Of a stretch of 64,000 nt of DNA, positions 11,247-22,411 are shown one piece after another. This DNA comes from Parastagonospora avenae f. sp. tritici 18332-5 (Eukaryota; Ascomycota; Dothideomycetes; Pleosporales; Phaeosphaeriaceae): assembly GCA_022559985.1 (NCBI GenBank), contig JAFJTR010000009.1, forward strand, positions 372,001-436,000, given 5' to 3'. A program made the translations under genes and the position numbers. Below the pieces are notes generated by a model, which saw nothing but the letters and a program-made list of their open reading frames with translations, ran no database searches and had not been told where the DNA came from. The stretch's first letter is position 1. Each line of letters begins with the position of its first letter.

Positions 11247-13134
11247 ATGATGGCGCTCAAAGGCTGTTGGACTTGTAAAGGTTGGTAATCCGATGCTGCA
11301 TATGACAAGAGTTTCGCCGCTTATCAATGTATTCAGATAGAAAGGTCTCATGTGACAAGACCATTCCCAAATGCCTCCGTTGCACGAAGTCGAGGCGAGA
11401 GTGTTCAGGTTATGGAGTGCGCCTGACGTGGCCGAAAGAAGACCGCAGTCGTGCCTTGGTCGCCAGAGCGCGTACAGATACCAAGCATGCCGTCCCAAAT
11501 CGAGGTACTTTGCAGTGGATCAATGTTGTACCGACAGATATGCGGTTGTATCTTGCGACGAATAGAGTGTTACGCAAGGGTAATATATAAACAGGCTCGA
11601 GGGATGTAACGCTCCGAGAGCTAATTAGCATCTACAGGAAGTGACGGTATGACGCGAGAGCAACTCATCTTGCCTAACATCACAGACTTGAGACCTTCTC
11701 CACCTGATCACATGGCAAGTGGAGATATGGAGTTAGTACAATATTGTAAGTTCTTGCACACCAAGTACCCGCTCTGCTCAGGCTTGAGAACTCGTTAGAG
11801 ACTATCCGGCAAGTCATATACCAGCCTGTATATCTCCAAAGACTTGTTGGACTGTAGAAAGTCCCTGAAGAGACCTTAAAGAAAGACAGCATCAGCTATG
11901 CACGCACGCAGCTCACAGTATACTTGGCTTACATTTTGCAGTCGACTCTGTAGTGGTACACTTGATTCCTGCACTATCTATCGACCGAAATAAGCTTAGC
12001 TATCTCATCATCCGCTCGGCCCTGTATGGCAGCTCGCAATCAACCAAAGCTGTATATCAAGCGATGCTTGCTCTAGCAGCTTATCACCGAGGTGACGACC
12101 TTGTTGCGGTGAAACGATTGAAGAGCGCAGCATTGCGGAATCTCATAATCGACACTGATCCTACCATGTGTCAAGGTATTCAGCATGTCGCCGCAAATCT
12201 ACTGCTTTGCGTGCTAGGCGTAAGTAGTCGCCATAATCATCATTGAGTCTTAACTAACTCATCCAAGCTACAGCAAACATTTAACGCATATGAGCACTGT
12301 CACTCCGACTGGGTGGGTTATCTTGTGGGAAGCAAGAAAGTACTCGAAGCAATCAATAAAGCAGAACACGTCGTTGGAGGCGACGCATCAATCGTTCTCG
12401 GCTGGGTCTACTACTTCGACGTCATGGCGCGCTTCTCATTTCGACATTGGCGTACCGAGCAGTTGAAAGCCCATGTTGAGAGTCTAGGCTTCGATGCAGG
12501 CGGCTCGAAGGTATGCGCCTTGCAATTTATTCTGGCCCAGTCGTCGTTCATACATGGCGTCCCCGGCATTTCCATTCACACCCACCCAGTTGTCCAGATA
12601 ATCGCCGAGGTGTCAGCAATTGGCTTATATTCGCACGCTCCGGGCTACTTCTCGACTGAATATCAGCAGCACCTGGATGAGTTACACTTGAAGTTAGAAA
12701 GCGTCTCCACGACTCTAGTTGGACTGGAAGCATCATCAAAGGTTATCAATCACGAACAAAACCTCCTCGAGCTCGTTCGTATAGCCGGCCTTATCTACCT
12801 CGAGCGCGTGTCTCGAAATTTTTCTGGACATTCAAGCAAGCTGAAAGCCCTGGCCAGAAAGGCGCTCTCAATCCTTGCTCGAATGGATTCGTGTCTGTCC
12901 CCCTTTTCACTATTCTTCATCGGTTGCGAACTCGTTGATGACACAGATCGACTGGTAATCCTCGACCTCTTTGCCAGAATGGAGAAAAGAGCACATATGA
13001 AAAGCTTCATGGAGGTCAGATTGCTAGTACAGACTGCGTGGAATCAACAGGACCTTGCGGAAGGAGAGCTGGACTATATTCATAAGCTCAATCTGGTAAT
13101 GAGTTCGAGGGACGTCGTACCCAGCCTCATCTGA
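11247..13134 (+). CDS. Zn2Cys6 transcription factor (507 aa)
   Basis: Five exons, 11247-11280, 11337-11579, 11638-11745, 11942-12219 and 12274-13134, join in phase to 508 codons including the stop. The first intron falls inside the zinc cluster: GCWTCK is joined to DRKVSCDKTIPKCLRC and then RRECSGYG, completing the six-Cys pattern with a Trp-Pro-containing linker. The third intron is long (196 nt, GTAAGT...TTTTGCAG) and was chosen because it alone keeps frame and restores the usual linker into the middle region. The rest is the helical fungal-specific regulator domain. Nuclear DNA-binding regulator, target unknown. It is convergent with the UPF0303 gene, 100 bases apart. Confidence 0.9.
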
Positions 13135-13234
13135 CCGGAGTCTGGTGCCACTGCAACATGTACATATCCAGCTACGCCAACCACCCATTTTCTATCCTCA
13201 AATCTTCTCCTCTTCGCCCGACAATGTCACGCCT

Positions 13235-14029
13235 CTACAACTTCCCACCCTCCAACGCCCTCCTCACCCCCTCCAACTCCTCCACAACAACCTGGTGATC
13301 ATCCCACTGCTTCAACCCACTCACAACCACCACCGCAACCATGGTCTCGCAACCCTTCAAATAAATCGGCATCCCACCCCCATGAATAGCATACTCATTA
13401 GTTGTCGCCCCCAAACCCAATTTCTTCGCAAACGCCTCTTCATCGCCGCCGAACTTGTTGTGTAGCGCCCACGTGCTGCATCCGAACCGGATCACCGCTT
13501 TGCGCTTGCGGGCGATCCAGAATGAGTTGTCGAGTTGTGTGCCGGCGTGCGTTACCTGTTGGAGTGTTAATGCCTACTACAGGTTCACACGTGCTCCGCA
13601 AAGTGATCAGGCAGGCCGGCTATCTAGTAGCCTGAAGCTATACACAGTACCGCCAGCTTTCGAAAACGACAGTAAAGTCCCGTGTACAAATCCAGGCTAT
13701 AATATCGCCCTCCTTACTTGCCGTCGTGGTTGACGATCTGCTGTATGCTTCTCCCTTGATTTCGATGGTGGTCATGTGATAAGATGCGTAGACAAACTCA
13801 CAGCATGAAAAAGCACTTGTGCCGGCTCACTGATCGTCGAAATATGCACGACGGCCGGCTTGTCGAACGCCAACAAGCGCGTCCGCAGCGCACATCCTAG
13901 TTGAAATGCGACTGCTGCGTTCCAGGATGGGAGGGTGTTGGCGCGCTCTTGGTCTGCGATGGCGTCGAGGGCGCGCGGGGCTTCGGCGATGGGCTTGGGT
14001 TCGGGGATGAGGGAGTCTTGGGTTGCCAT
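13235..14029 (-). CDS. UPF0303 / HbpS-like (heme-degrading-domain) protein
   Basis: Exons 13802-14029 and 13235-13555 separated by a 246-nt intron (GTGAGT...CAACAG) give 182 residues. The C-terminal half carries the family pattern: VTHAGTQLDNSFWIARKR, VIRFGCSTWALHNKF, YAIHGGGMPI and AVVVVSGLKQWDDHQ. The family includes yeast YBR137W and bacterial HbpS-type heme-binding proteins. The biochemical role in fungi is not settled, so no reaction is assigned. No targeting signal; probably cytosolic. The intron is much longer than any other here except the 196-nt one in the neighbouring regulator. Confidence 0.88.
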
Positions 14030-14457
14030 TTTGGATAGTGAGTTGGTGGAAAATATTAGAACCGATGTTGGTTTATTCGAAATCTCTTAAAGGGTTGTTC
14101 TGAGTTTTGATGGTTCCCACTTAGGGTGCTTGCCGCTTGCCGAACTGTTGAGATTTCCTAGTTGGGCTAGATGCTGAACTAGATCGAGATTCAAGAGCGG
14201 GTCGTCATGGTGTATGGGTAGTGTTGAAGGTGTCAGATGGGCGCGATACAAATAAGGCAACAACTTGAAAGATATGACATGTCACGATAATACAAAGTTT
14301 AATGTGCTATACTTTCGTGGCATTACTCATAACTACATACACTCCAGCTCTGTTGTACAATTTCTCTTCTTATCTTCTTCAGGGTATTATAGTCGGCTCA
14401 GTCGCCAGACTTTATGCACATAAGATGATCATCTCTTGACGCAATATAGCGATCCGA
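14030..14457. other. Intergenic region
   Basis: Upstream of the UPF0303 gene and downstream of the Rds1-like gene. No coding or structural signal seen. Confidence 0.5.
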
Positions 14458-15998
14458 TTAGCCGGCCTGGTAGAGACCGAGAGCGACAACGTGGGGGTTG
14501 ATCATGCTCAAGTTGAATGGGGTCAAGAACAGGTCAGAGTCGGTAAGGGCAATGAACATGGTGTCGTTGGCCATTGGGTCGCCCTGGTACACCTCGCCAG
14601 CAGGCTGGTAGGTGAAACCAGAGTTGTTGCCGGTGATTTCGAGAGGAGTGTAGGTCAAGTTGAGCTGGTTAACCCAAGCGACGAACTTGGGTGCACCGGC
14701 AGAGGTTGAGGTGACGTAAGAGTTGTTGGGACCAACAGCCTGTCCGGGTACCTCCCAGGTCAAGTTGAGGAGCTTTCCGGGGAAAGAAAGAGGCTCGGAG
14801 CGGTTGCGGGCAATGCCAGGGGAGCAAGAGTAGCCGGGGTGCTCAGTCGCGTTGACGTTGACACAACTCTCATCTTCGGCAATGGTAGAGTCACTGGGAT
14901 CGGCAATGCGGTTTCCGGAGACCTCGTTGGGCTTTGTGTCATTCGGCGAAATGCGGTTGGGATTGGCCTGGTTATTAATGTGCAAGACCGGGAAGTTCTG
15001 CCATGCGAGACGAGTAGTGTTCTCAGGGCAAGAGCTGATGTAAGGTGCAAGGTATGTCCAGGCCCATGACTGGGGGATACCGGCCTCGAACCACACAGGC
15101 TGCGGTGGAAGACCGAGCATCTGGCGGAAAGAGATTTGCTGGCGAGCCTCGGTAGCGATTGACTGAGAGAGCAATTGACCAACCTCACGAGAGTCGAGGT
15201 GGTTGATGAATCCCCAGACACCAGACTCACCCCAGCGTGTGAGCTTCTGGTTGAAGTCGATGAATTCGCGCACCGTGCGGAAGGGGTAGTCGTATGTGCA
15301 TTGAGGAGCAGCTGTCTCGCCAAGCATGTTCGTCAAGAGAGTGGCGTGGCCGGTTTCCTGAATAGCCATGAAGGCAATGTAGGCGCGATCCTCAGCAGTG
15401 AGGCCGGCGTCGAGGAAGTCTTGCTCGGAGAACACTGCAAGACCATTGTTGAACAAGTCGAGCTCGATCCACTCCTGGTAGAGACCGAGCTGAATGGACT
15501 CGTAGTCGAAATCACTGTTCACCTGATAACGAGGCTCGGTGCCGTTGGTGCCGAGACCACCAGCCGGTGTGTATGGAATAGGCATGGGGTTCTGCGGTAG
15601 ACCGTTGGTGTTGTAGTATGTGGCGGTGGGCGCCGGGCCAAGGGGTTCGATGGCAGTTCCCAAAGTCGCTGGTGCCTGTGCGGCTCCAGTGACAGTAGCC
15701 TGGCCAGAGTATGGTCCATGGCTGGTTGCGCCTGTGACATCCGAACTCCTACGAGGAGGAGCTGATCCAGGAGCGGTGGGCTTGGCCTGCACAATTGTTA
15801 GATTTGTAGCATTACATTGTAGATAGGCACACTTACGGGAATTTGAGAAGCCTCACCGAATGAGGTGGCAATTGAGCCGACTGGATCAGAAACCGAGAAG
15901 CTGGCGTCCGCGTTGGTGTACCCAGCTACCTGGGGCGCAGGAGCTGCAGCAGCAAGCGCTGCGAGTACTGTGGAGGTGAATGCAATCCTGGTCAACAT
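14458..15998 (-). CDS. Rds1-like secreted ferritin-like protein
   Basis: Exons 15837-15998 and 14458-15786 (50-nt intron GTAAGT...GTGCAG) give 496 residues. The protein begins with a signal peptide (MLTRIAFTSTVLAALAAAAPAP) and a low-complexity Ala/Pro/Thr linker with many prolines. The ferritin-like helical domain follows around residues 150-300: VNSDFDYESIQLGLYQEWIE and then the Glu/His-bearing AFMAIQETGHATLL. This architecture is that of the stress-response protein Rds1 family, known in Schizosaccharomyces pombe as responsive to nutrient stress. Metal binding is inferred from the Glu and ExxH residues; enzymatic activity is not established. Several N-x-S/T sites fit a secreted or wall location. 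Confidence 0.9.
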
Positions 15999-17053
15999 CT
16001 TGAAAGTGACTGAACGCGTTCGAGATGGGATGAAGACTATGTGAGGGCGACGCGACCGAATATATATGGGTGAGCCATTTGCACCATGCGCCACTGCTAC
16101 TGCTTACACCTCGATGACAACAAACGTGTCGCCAGAAAAGGTCAATTGCTATGATTTCATGACTGGCTCAAGGCGGCAGTGACACCACAGGCATCGAGAA
16201 GCTAGCCACGACATGGTATTCTCAGAATTGCGGTCGGAGAGACGCGGCGAGCGAATCATGAGTGCAGCAACAAGCTTTGGATCCATTGAAAAGTCCTGGG
16301 CGTCTGTGCGAACGCGTGGTAGCAAGGTTCGTTTTCTTCTCATCTGCCGGTTCAAGTACGTGACGTCGTCTTGACATGGTGGAGCCGTCGAGCTTTGAGC
16401 CGCGCTAGCTCCCACCAGCGTAATGATCTGCCGTGTGCCTGGCACTCAATTGGAGTCGCATGTTTCGGCGAGCTCGGATGATATTCTTTGAGTCGCTTTG
16501 CCGCACAAAGCTCTTTCATGCTGAACAATTCGGCCAGCTCTCGCCTCCCGCCTCCGCGGACCACAACGTCGCGTAGCTCGAGATGGCTTAGCCACAAACC
16601 TGTGCATTAATCTGCATGAGCTGCAGGTACATGTAGGGACGTTTTCCGCAGCTACTTGTATAAAATGAAATCGATGCTCTATCTTTCGTACCAGTGGCGG
16701 ATAGACAGGCATTTCATGACCTTTGTGAGGTTGCTTGACTGTTGAGGTTCGATTTGACATCAGATCGGCGGGGCGGCATAAACCGCTAGCGCACGATTTA
16801 GCCGTGATGTAATCGTTGCGTTGCCTCATCACGGTGTCACGGGGAAATGAAGGTGCCAGGGATTTGAATAATGACGGGCCTGTGCTGCTGGAGTGATTTT
16901 CATTGATTGTCGCGATGGATTTTCCACAAGTCTGCAGCAGGATGATTGAGCCGAGCAAATGGGAGGAGAACAACGCGACATGCGTTGTGAGCATTGGAAG
17001 AGAGAAAAGTAAGCCAAAAGTTCATGCATATTGACTCTTGGCTCCCGGGTAAG
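15999..17053. other. Upstream region of the Rds1-like gene
   Basis: About 1 kb between the Rds1-like start and the TRM1 stop. A minus-strand frame of 182 codons (16446-16994) is present but reads as non-protein-like and is not called. The left end is the Rds1-like promoter. Confidence 0.5.
16060..16067 (-). promoter_or_regulatory. TATA-like element for the Rds1-like gene
   Basis: ATATATAT about 62-69 bases upstream of the Rds1-like ATG on the minus strand. Sequence and position only. Confidence 0.4.
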
Positions 17054-19405
17054 CTACTTCGCGCGAGCCATTGGGCCCCAGTTCTCCCGTGGCGCCAGCT
17101 GGTAGCGGACATACTTGCCTCTGTCGGGATCTTTGCCCAGTTTCTCATCGAGGTTGACATGGAAGTCGGAACCCAGATACGCGAAAGGAACAATCTTCTC
17201 TGCTGTTGGAGCCTCCACGTTGGCGCTGCTTCCGTTGGGTTGCGCTTCTTGCGCGTCGCCCACAGATTCCGCAGAGACTTCGACAGGCTCCTTTGAGCTT
17301 CCACCAGTGAAAAGTCCTTGTGCGTTCGTCTTGCCTATGATAATATGTCCTGCACTAGCCTTCTTTGGCGCATTCTTGAGTGGTGCCCGCTGTCGTACCC
17401 ACTCGAGCATGATATGCCATATATCCTTCCACGGGGCATCGGTTTTGATAGACCCAGGTTTGCAATGACTCATCGAGACTCTGAAGCCAGCATGGCGTAG
17501 TGCTCCGCGCAGAGGTGCGAGCGGTGGGGCTGAACAGTGCAAGACCCTTGCGACGGAACTAGGTATAAAGAAGAAAGGATGATGATCCACTTCAGCTGGG
17601 TCAGCTTTGGGTATTAGCGGATCCAAAACCTTTGTGTCTTTTCCGCCCTTTGCTTTGTCTTGTTTGGCCCCAAAAGTGATTTCTTCCAAGGCTGTATGTA
17701 GCATGCCTTCAATGCGATCTATTGTCGGGTAGGTCGCACGGTCGACGTCGTTTAGTTGCGCTAACATCCGTTCGATAAATCCCACGTTATGCAGCGGCCC
17801 GCCGTACATTGGGCCGGACAAGTGGGTCTTGAAGCCGCAATGCTGGCAGTGCTCATCGGTGGTTGGGGCGGCCGCAAAGGTATGCTTGTAGAACTTGTCG
17901 CCGTTCTTGTTGTGCGTGATTTTATTCCGCGCGAGGAATTGCGTGGTCCATGAGCCACAGCCGCTGTCACAGTGATACACAACCATTGTCTTGCCAGCAA
18001 GCATCTTGACATCCTCCGGAGACTTGCGTATCCGCACAAATACGCGGATGTAGTAGTCGATTGATAAGGAAAGGAGTGGCTCAATGGCCATGCCATAGCG
18101 TCCCGCGGAGGAAGCTATCGCGTGCAACAGCAATCGAAGACCACCCTCGTGGCAGGGTTCTCCTTTCAGTGGCAGACCACCATATTGCGAATACGTTTTC
18201 TCGAGGTAGCCGTGGGACGCAAAAATGGCTGAATCGGTACAAGTGACACATAGCAAACCGTCACTGTTGATTGCTTGAATCGCGGAATCGAGAAAAGGGG
18301 CCGCGGTGCCATAAGGATCGAGGTCTATAACATCGTACCCGTTTTTGTCGCAGTAGCTATACATGTAGGCAACTGCGTTGCCAGTCTTGGCTGTGATGGT
18401 GTCTTCCAGCTTGTTATGCTTGACGTTCAGCTTGATTGAGTTGACCGCCTTCTGCGACATGTCGTTCGCCGTAACACTTGTCGCGAAGGATATTTCTTTG
18501 GCGTATCGGAGGGCTCGGAGACCCGTCGCAGATAGCGCGTCGAGGATGCTGAAGGGCGGTCTCCATGTCTCACGTGTCTGGGTTGACTTGTATACATCGT
18601 CTGGCACTCCGCCGGCGCCATCCTCTTCAGTATCTCCGTTCTCGGCGACCTTTTGCTTTTTGACGGGTGCTACGTCACCATCAGCAACGCTCTCATCCAG
18701 CTTCCGCTTCTTCGATGCGGCCTCATCTGCCGCAGGAGCCTCGTCTGTCGCAGGAAGCTCATCCGCCGTGGTAGCGCCAGCCGCCACAGGTACCTCATTC
18801 GCAGCAGAAGCGCCATTGGGTACCTCTTCTGCTACAACCTTCTCCTGTTTCCTCTGCCTCTTTCTCTCACCTTTCTTCTTGAGCTGCTCATGCTTCAGTG
18901 TCTTCCGCTGTATTATGTCCTGTCCAAAAGTCTTGATGGCAAGAACGCTCAAGTCGCGATTGAACTGTTGTATGGGATTGTAGAAGACTTGTTGCCTTTG
19001 CGTCTCTTCCTTGGTCATCTTCGGATCCTGAGAAGTAGGTATGCCATGTGGTACAAGGATGTGCGCCAATCCTTCTTGGATGGTCGTGTACACTTTCTCG
19101 TCGTGCGTAATCGTCTGACCAGCGCGCGGCATGGCATCGATAGCGGAGGGCGCATCAGCCACGGGGGTGTCTGTGGTAGCCATGATAGGTGAGGTATTGA
19201 AGGCGCGTGTGGTAATGCTACCGGTAGCCCATAGTTTGCGGGGAAATGGTCGATAGAGTCGCGAGGCACATAGACCACGTAGCTTGGGTATGAAGGCTGC
19301 CAGATTCGATAAAGGTGCTTTTGTACTTCCAAGATATGTCCGCGTGGTTGCTGAGCGCGAACCTGAGTCAAGCTTGAAGCTGTCACGTCGCGAACCACCT
19401 CTCAA
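17054..19405 (-). CDS. TRM1: tRNA (guanine26-N2)-dimethyltransferase
   Basis: Single 783-residue frame without introns. It transfers methyl groups from S-adenosylmethionine to N2 of G26 in tRNAs. Visible motifs: LSATGLRALRYAKE and VTANDMSQKAVNSIKLN (SAM-fold), DVIDLDPYGTA (catalytic DPYG near residue 363), CVTCTDSAIFA, the RYGMAIEPLLSLSIDYYIRVF block, and paired cysteines in HCDSGCGSW and HCQHCGFKTH that fit a zinc site. Basic stretches (KKGERKRQRKQEK, KKRKLDE) lie in a low-complexity insert at about residues 175-245. The first 74 residues are Arg/Ser/Leu rich with few acidic residues, like a mitochondrial presequence. An internal ATG at 19183 (MATTDTPV) would give a nuclear/cytosolic form, as known for yeast Trm1. 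It is divergent from the gene at 19806. Confidence 0.95.
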   Translation of the reverse strand: MRGGSRRDSFKLDSGSRSATTRTYLGSTKAPLSNLAAFIPKLRGLCASRLYRPFPRKLWATGSITTRAFNTSPIMATTDTPVADAPSAIDAMPRAGQTITHDEKVYTTIQEGLAHILVPHGIPTSQDPKMTKEETQRQQVFYNPIQQFNRDLSVLAIKTFGQDIIQRKTLKHEQLKKKGERKRQRKQEKVVAEEVPNGASAANEVPVAAGATTADELPATDEAPAADEAASKKRKLDESVADGDVAPVKKQKVAENGDTEEDGAGGVPDDVYKSTQTRETWRPPFSILDALSATGLRALRYAKEISFATSVTANDMSQKAVNSIKLNVKHNKLEDTITAKTGNAVAYMYSYCDKNGYDVIDLDPYGTAAPFLDSAIQAINSDGLLCVTCTDSAIFASHGYLEKTYSQYGGLPLKGEPCHEGGLRLLLHAIASSAGRYGMAIEPLLSLSIDYYIRVFVRIRKSPEDVKMLAGKTMVVYHCDSGCGSWTTQFLARNKITHNKNGDKFYKHTFAAAPTTDEHCQHCGFKTHLSGPMYGGPLHNVGFIERMLAQLNDVDRATYPTIDRIEGMLHTALEEITFGAKQDKAKGGKDTKVLDPLIPKADPAEVDHHPFFFIPSSVARVLHCSAPPLAPLRGALRHAGFRVSMSHCKPGSIKTDAPWKDIWHIMLEWVRQRAPLKNAPKKASAGHIIIGKTNAQGLFTGGSSKEPVEVSAESVGDAQEAQPNGSSANVEAPTAEKIVPFAYLGSDFHVNLDEKLGKDPDRGKYVRYQLAPRENWGPMARAK

Positions 19406-19805
19406 AATTTTGGCCGCGGTTTAAGCTTATTTCTTAGCGCCTTGGGGCTCTTCCCCGCGGTGCGACAACCATCCCACCTCAACAATCGATCAATGTTGCA
19501 ATACCTCAGCGATGATTATTTTACTTCTGAAAAGCATGCCAGCACTAGCAAAACCGTTGCTATCGCAAGTTTACTGCAGAAATCTAGATGCAAGCCTTCG
19601 GCACCAAGGCCAATGAGTGGGTGGATGCCTAAAGATAGCGCAGTCAGACGCGTCTCGTCTCACAGCCCCCTTGTACATACAAAGAGGAGCAAGTACTGTC
19701 TTTCCTTCTCTAAGCTTCTCTAGCCAGTCTCTCGTTTGCTCACTCAAGCTGTTCCTGTCGTGCATCTTCATACCTTTTCAGCCGTGACTGTAAAATTCCG
19801 TCAAC
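19406..19805. promoter_or_regulatory. Divergent promoter region TRM1 / conserved hypothetical
   Basis: 400 bases between two divergent starts. No specific sites recognised; part will be the two 5' leaders. Confidence 0.5.
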
Positions 19806-21026
19806 ATGGGCAAAGCCACACCACCAGCGTATCGGGACGACCCCGATGCTGTCTCCCTACACACCACACCCGACGACTACAGCTACGACGATGCGCCTGA
19901 AATCACAGGGCTTCCGCCTTCCTACGCCGACAGCGAAGCAAGCACTGCCGCCATCTCAGCGCCCATCCGCCACGTCCCACCACCATCCACTCGAACGAAC
20001 CACAATAATCCCGCATTCAAGAATGGAAAGCCCGTTGTTTGCGAAACGGAAACAATCATGGAATCCAAGCTTGACACTGATCCCGATGCCCTCGAAGAAA
20101 GAATATGCCATGCCGGAAACGATATGCCGACGCCATACATCTACATAATGGGCACACACAAGGAGACAGTGAGGCGCGGCGACAAGAAGGAAACACATCA
20201 CGTTACCGACTTCCGCATCGTGGTGAACATGCAACGATACATAAATCCTGTCCACGGTACATCCTATGTCTCGTCTGTAGCCATCACCACAGTTGAGAAT
20301 GGGAAAAAAACACACAGAGGCACCATCCTGAAATGTCGTGCGCCAGGCGCCAAGCAAGACATCGAGGTCGGCACGCCCAAGCCCACACTGAAGGAATGGT
20401 GCCATCGCTACTGCGCGTCACCAAGGATGTTGAGAGTCTTCCGGCTAGAGCGTCCCGTAACTGGCTTGGACCAGCAATATCTCAAGAATCGGATTGAAGG
20501 CCTGATATCCTCCGCAAACTACCGCGGTAACGTCAGCGTCACATTCCCAATCGAAGACCGCTATCTCGACATCTACACTAGCAACAAGGTCAATGAGTGG
20601 AGGCTGAAGAAATGGGTATGCTGGATCTTCTACCTCACATTTCTCTGGATCTTCACGTGGCCGTATCTCTTCTTCATGACGAAGCGATATGCAGTTGTGA
20701 GAGCCGAGTGGCCGTTCTCCGTCATCAAGGACGACGGGACGAAGAAGTACACAACCATCAGCGAGGAGCAGTGGTTTGAGAAGTGGAAGGTTGGTGTGCG
20801 TAGACTGGTGCTTGATAGGTATCAAGGTGAGGCGACGGAGGAGATGATGCAAGGCGTCATGGCGAGGCCCGAAGACCCGCCGATGCCGAACACTATCCGC
20901 ACAGGGCATGCGGGGATTGATAGCGCGGTGGGTGTGTTGACGCAGGGTTTCCAGGTTGCGCGAGCGATTCAGAATGGAGGTAATGGTGGGAGAGGGTTGC
21001 AGGGTGGTTGGGGATATGATACTTGA
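19806..21026 (+). CDS. Conserved fungal protein with a hydrophobic hairpin (406 aa)
   Basis: One intronless frame of 406 residues starting in a good context (ACATGGGC). The N-terminal 90 residues are Pro/Ser/Thr/Asp rich and probably disordered. A folded middle follows, containing YIMGTHKETVRRGDKK and VTDFRIVVNMQRYI. A hydrophobic segment lies near residues 272-292 (WVCWIFYLTFLWIFTWPYLF), and the tail is Gly/Asn rich. I recognise this as a conserved filamentous-fungal family of unknown function. Such proteins are sometimes labelled transporters, but there is too little membrane-spanning sequence to support that. Membrane association is inferred from the single hydrophobic hairpin. Confidence 0.8.
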   Translation: MGKATPPAYRDDPDAVSLHTTPDDYSYDDAPEITGLPPSYADSEASTAAISAPIRHVPPPSTRTNHNNPAFKNGKPVVCETETIMESKLDTDPDALEERICHAGNDMPTPYIYIMGTHKETVRRGDKKETHHVTDFRIVVNMQRYINPVHGTSYVSSVAITTVENGKKTHRGTILKCRAPGAKQDIEVGTPKPTLKEWCHRYCASPRMLRVFRLERPVTGLDQQYLKNRIEGLISSANYRGNVSVTFPIEDRYLDIYTSNKVNEWRLKKWVCWIFYLTFLWIFTWPYLFFMTKRYAVVRAEWPFSVIKDDGTKKYTTISEEQWFEKWKVGVRRLVLDRYQGEATEEMMQGVMARPEDPPMPNTIRTGHAGIDSAVGVLTQGFQVARAIQNGGNGGRGLQGGWGYDT

Positions 21027-21162
21027 GAAATAGGGCCGTCTCGCCACAATATCATTTCTATCCTGCCTTATAGCAATCCCATCTTCCTTGAACTACATTA
21101 TACCAACAGGCTGTCTTCGTCTGCCAAGCCTCTTTCGCCTCTTGAGGTTTTTCAATGATGGG

Positions 21163-22061
21163 TCAATCTGAGAACAATTTTGTGACAACCTCTTTCATCG
21201 CCTTCTTTTCCTCAAGGAGCTTCTCTGTCTTTTCCTCCAGCTCCGTTATCCGTTTCTCCATCCCGTTCTTCAGCTCAACGAGCGTCGCGTTGTCCTTGTC
21301 CAGGGTTGATATCCGAGTCTCCTTAACCTTCTTGTCCTCGATGAGTGCCGTGTTATGCTCGTCCAGAATCAAAATCTGGGTCTCCTTCTCCTTCTTTCCC
21401 TGTATGAACGTCTTCTTTTCCTTGTCCAGATTCGATATCCGAGTCTCCATCCTCTTTTTCTCCTGTATGAGTGTTGCATTATCCTTGTTCAGATTACACA
21501 TCTGAGTCTCCATTTCTTTCTGTTTTTCCTGCTGTGTCTCTCTGTCCTTCTCCAGTCCATCCACGCGTTCCTGCAACTGCGACCGCTTTTCCTCACCATG
21601 CCGAAGGCTATCTCCCAATATCTTAATGTTGTCCAGGTCGCACACCTTATCTGCTCGAAGTCTCGTGATCTCTGTCGCATGCTCGTGCTTTTCATCAATT
21701 CGTTTTAATTTAGAAGCAGTGAGTTCGTCTTGAACCTTCCACAGGATGGCGTTTTCCTTCTCCTTTGTCGCGAGAGAAGCAGTGAGTTCGGAAATCTTCT
21801 TCCATGCTAGGGCAACACGTTCGGAGGAGTCTTCATTGCGTTTCGCAAGCACGGCATTGTCGCGACAGGACTGATCCAGTTTCTCGCTTTTCGTGCTTTC
21901 GCGTCGAAGTATCAGCTGATAATCGGTCTGATCTTGGGTTCTGTTGTATTCTATTAGTAACAACACAGTGGGGTTGCGCTGGCGTGCGTAGGTACTGACG
22001 TGGTGGGTCTTTGATCAATCTCCTCTTGTTCGAGCATAATTCCGGGGTTTCTTTCGCTCAT
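21163..22061 (-). CDS. Coiled-coil protein (279 aa)
   Basis: Exons 22000-22061 and 21163-21940; the 59-nt intron begins GTCAGT, contains TACTAAT and ends CAACAG, and joins in phase to 280 codons. Nearly all of the second exon is charged heptad-type coiled coil with internal repeats: units of about 24-28 residues recur as variants of METRISNLDKEKKTFIQGKK, KETQILILDEHNTALIEDKK and KETRISTLDKDNATLVELK. No head domain. Such proteins form rods or scaffolds; no function can be assigned. It lies at the left edge of an accessory island together with a second coiled-coil gene. The short first exon was chosen because it provides an ATG and matching phase. Confidence 0.7.
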
Positions 22062-22411
22062 GTTTGTGATCTCAGGTATGGCGGCACTGTTTTCCTTGCA
22101 AGCCCTCTTCGGTTCAGGAAGGTCGCATTACGGAGCTTTTCTTTCAAGATATGATTGACTTCGGTCGTTGCTTCGATTGTATGCAGAAGGCATGGTGCAA
22201 GTCAAGTGCACTCAAAAAAGTGTGTAGTGAATAGCGTGAAGCGATGGATAGTCAACACTTATAACCCCGTGTTCAAAAAGCTCGCACAATTGTCTCAGAC
22301 ATGTCTTAATACGCCCAAACACGGCGTGTTGGCCAGCACACTTCTCTCCCCTTTGTTCACATTGCTAAGTTTGCACTCTATCAATGCATCTTCACATTCC
22401 TAAAAGCTTAC
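22062..22411. other. Intergenic region
   Basis: Upstream of two divergent genes. A short plus-strand frame (22155-22403) has no protein-like character. Confidence 0.4.

Noticed and set aside
13628..13660. Short similarity GCTGAAGCTATACA to the segment at 24252
   Set aside because: Only about 15 bases match and flanks differ; too short to call a repeat.
16446..16994. 182-codon minus-strand open frame upstream of the Rds1-like gene
   Set aside because: No domain, irregular composition and many Cys/Arg; most likely chance.
18378..19192. Two long plus-strand frames across TRM1
   Set aside because: Antisense shadows of TRM1, rich in Ser, Phe, Leu and Cys.
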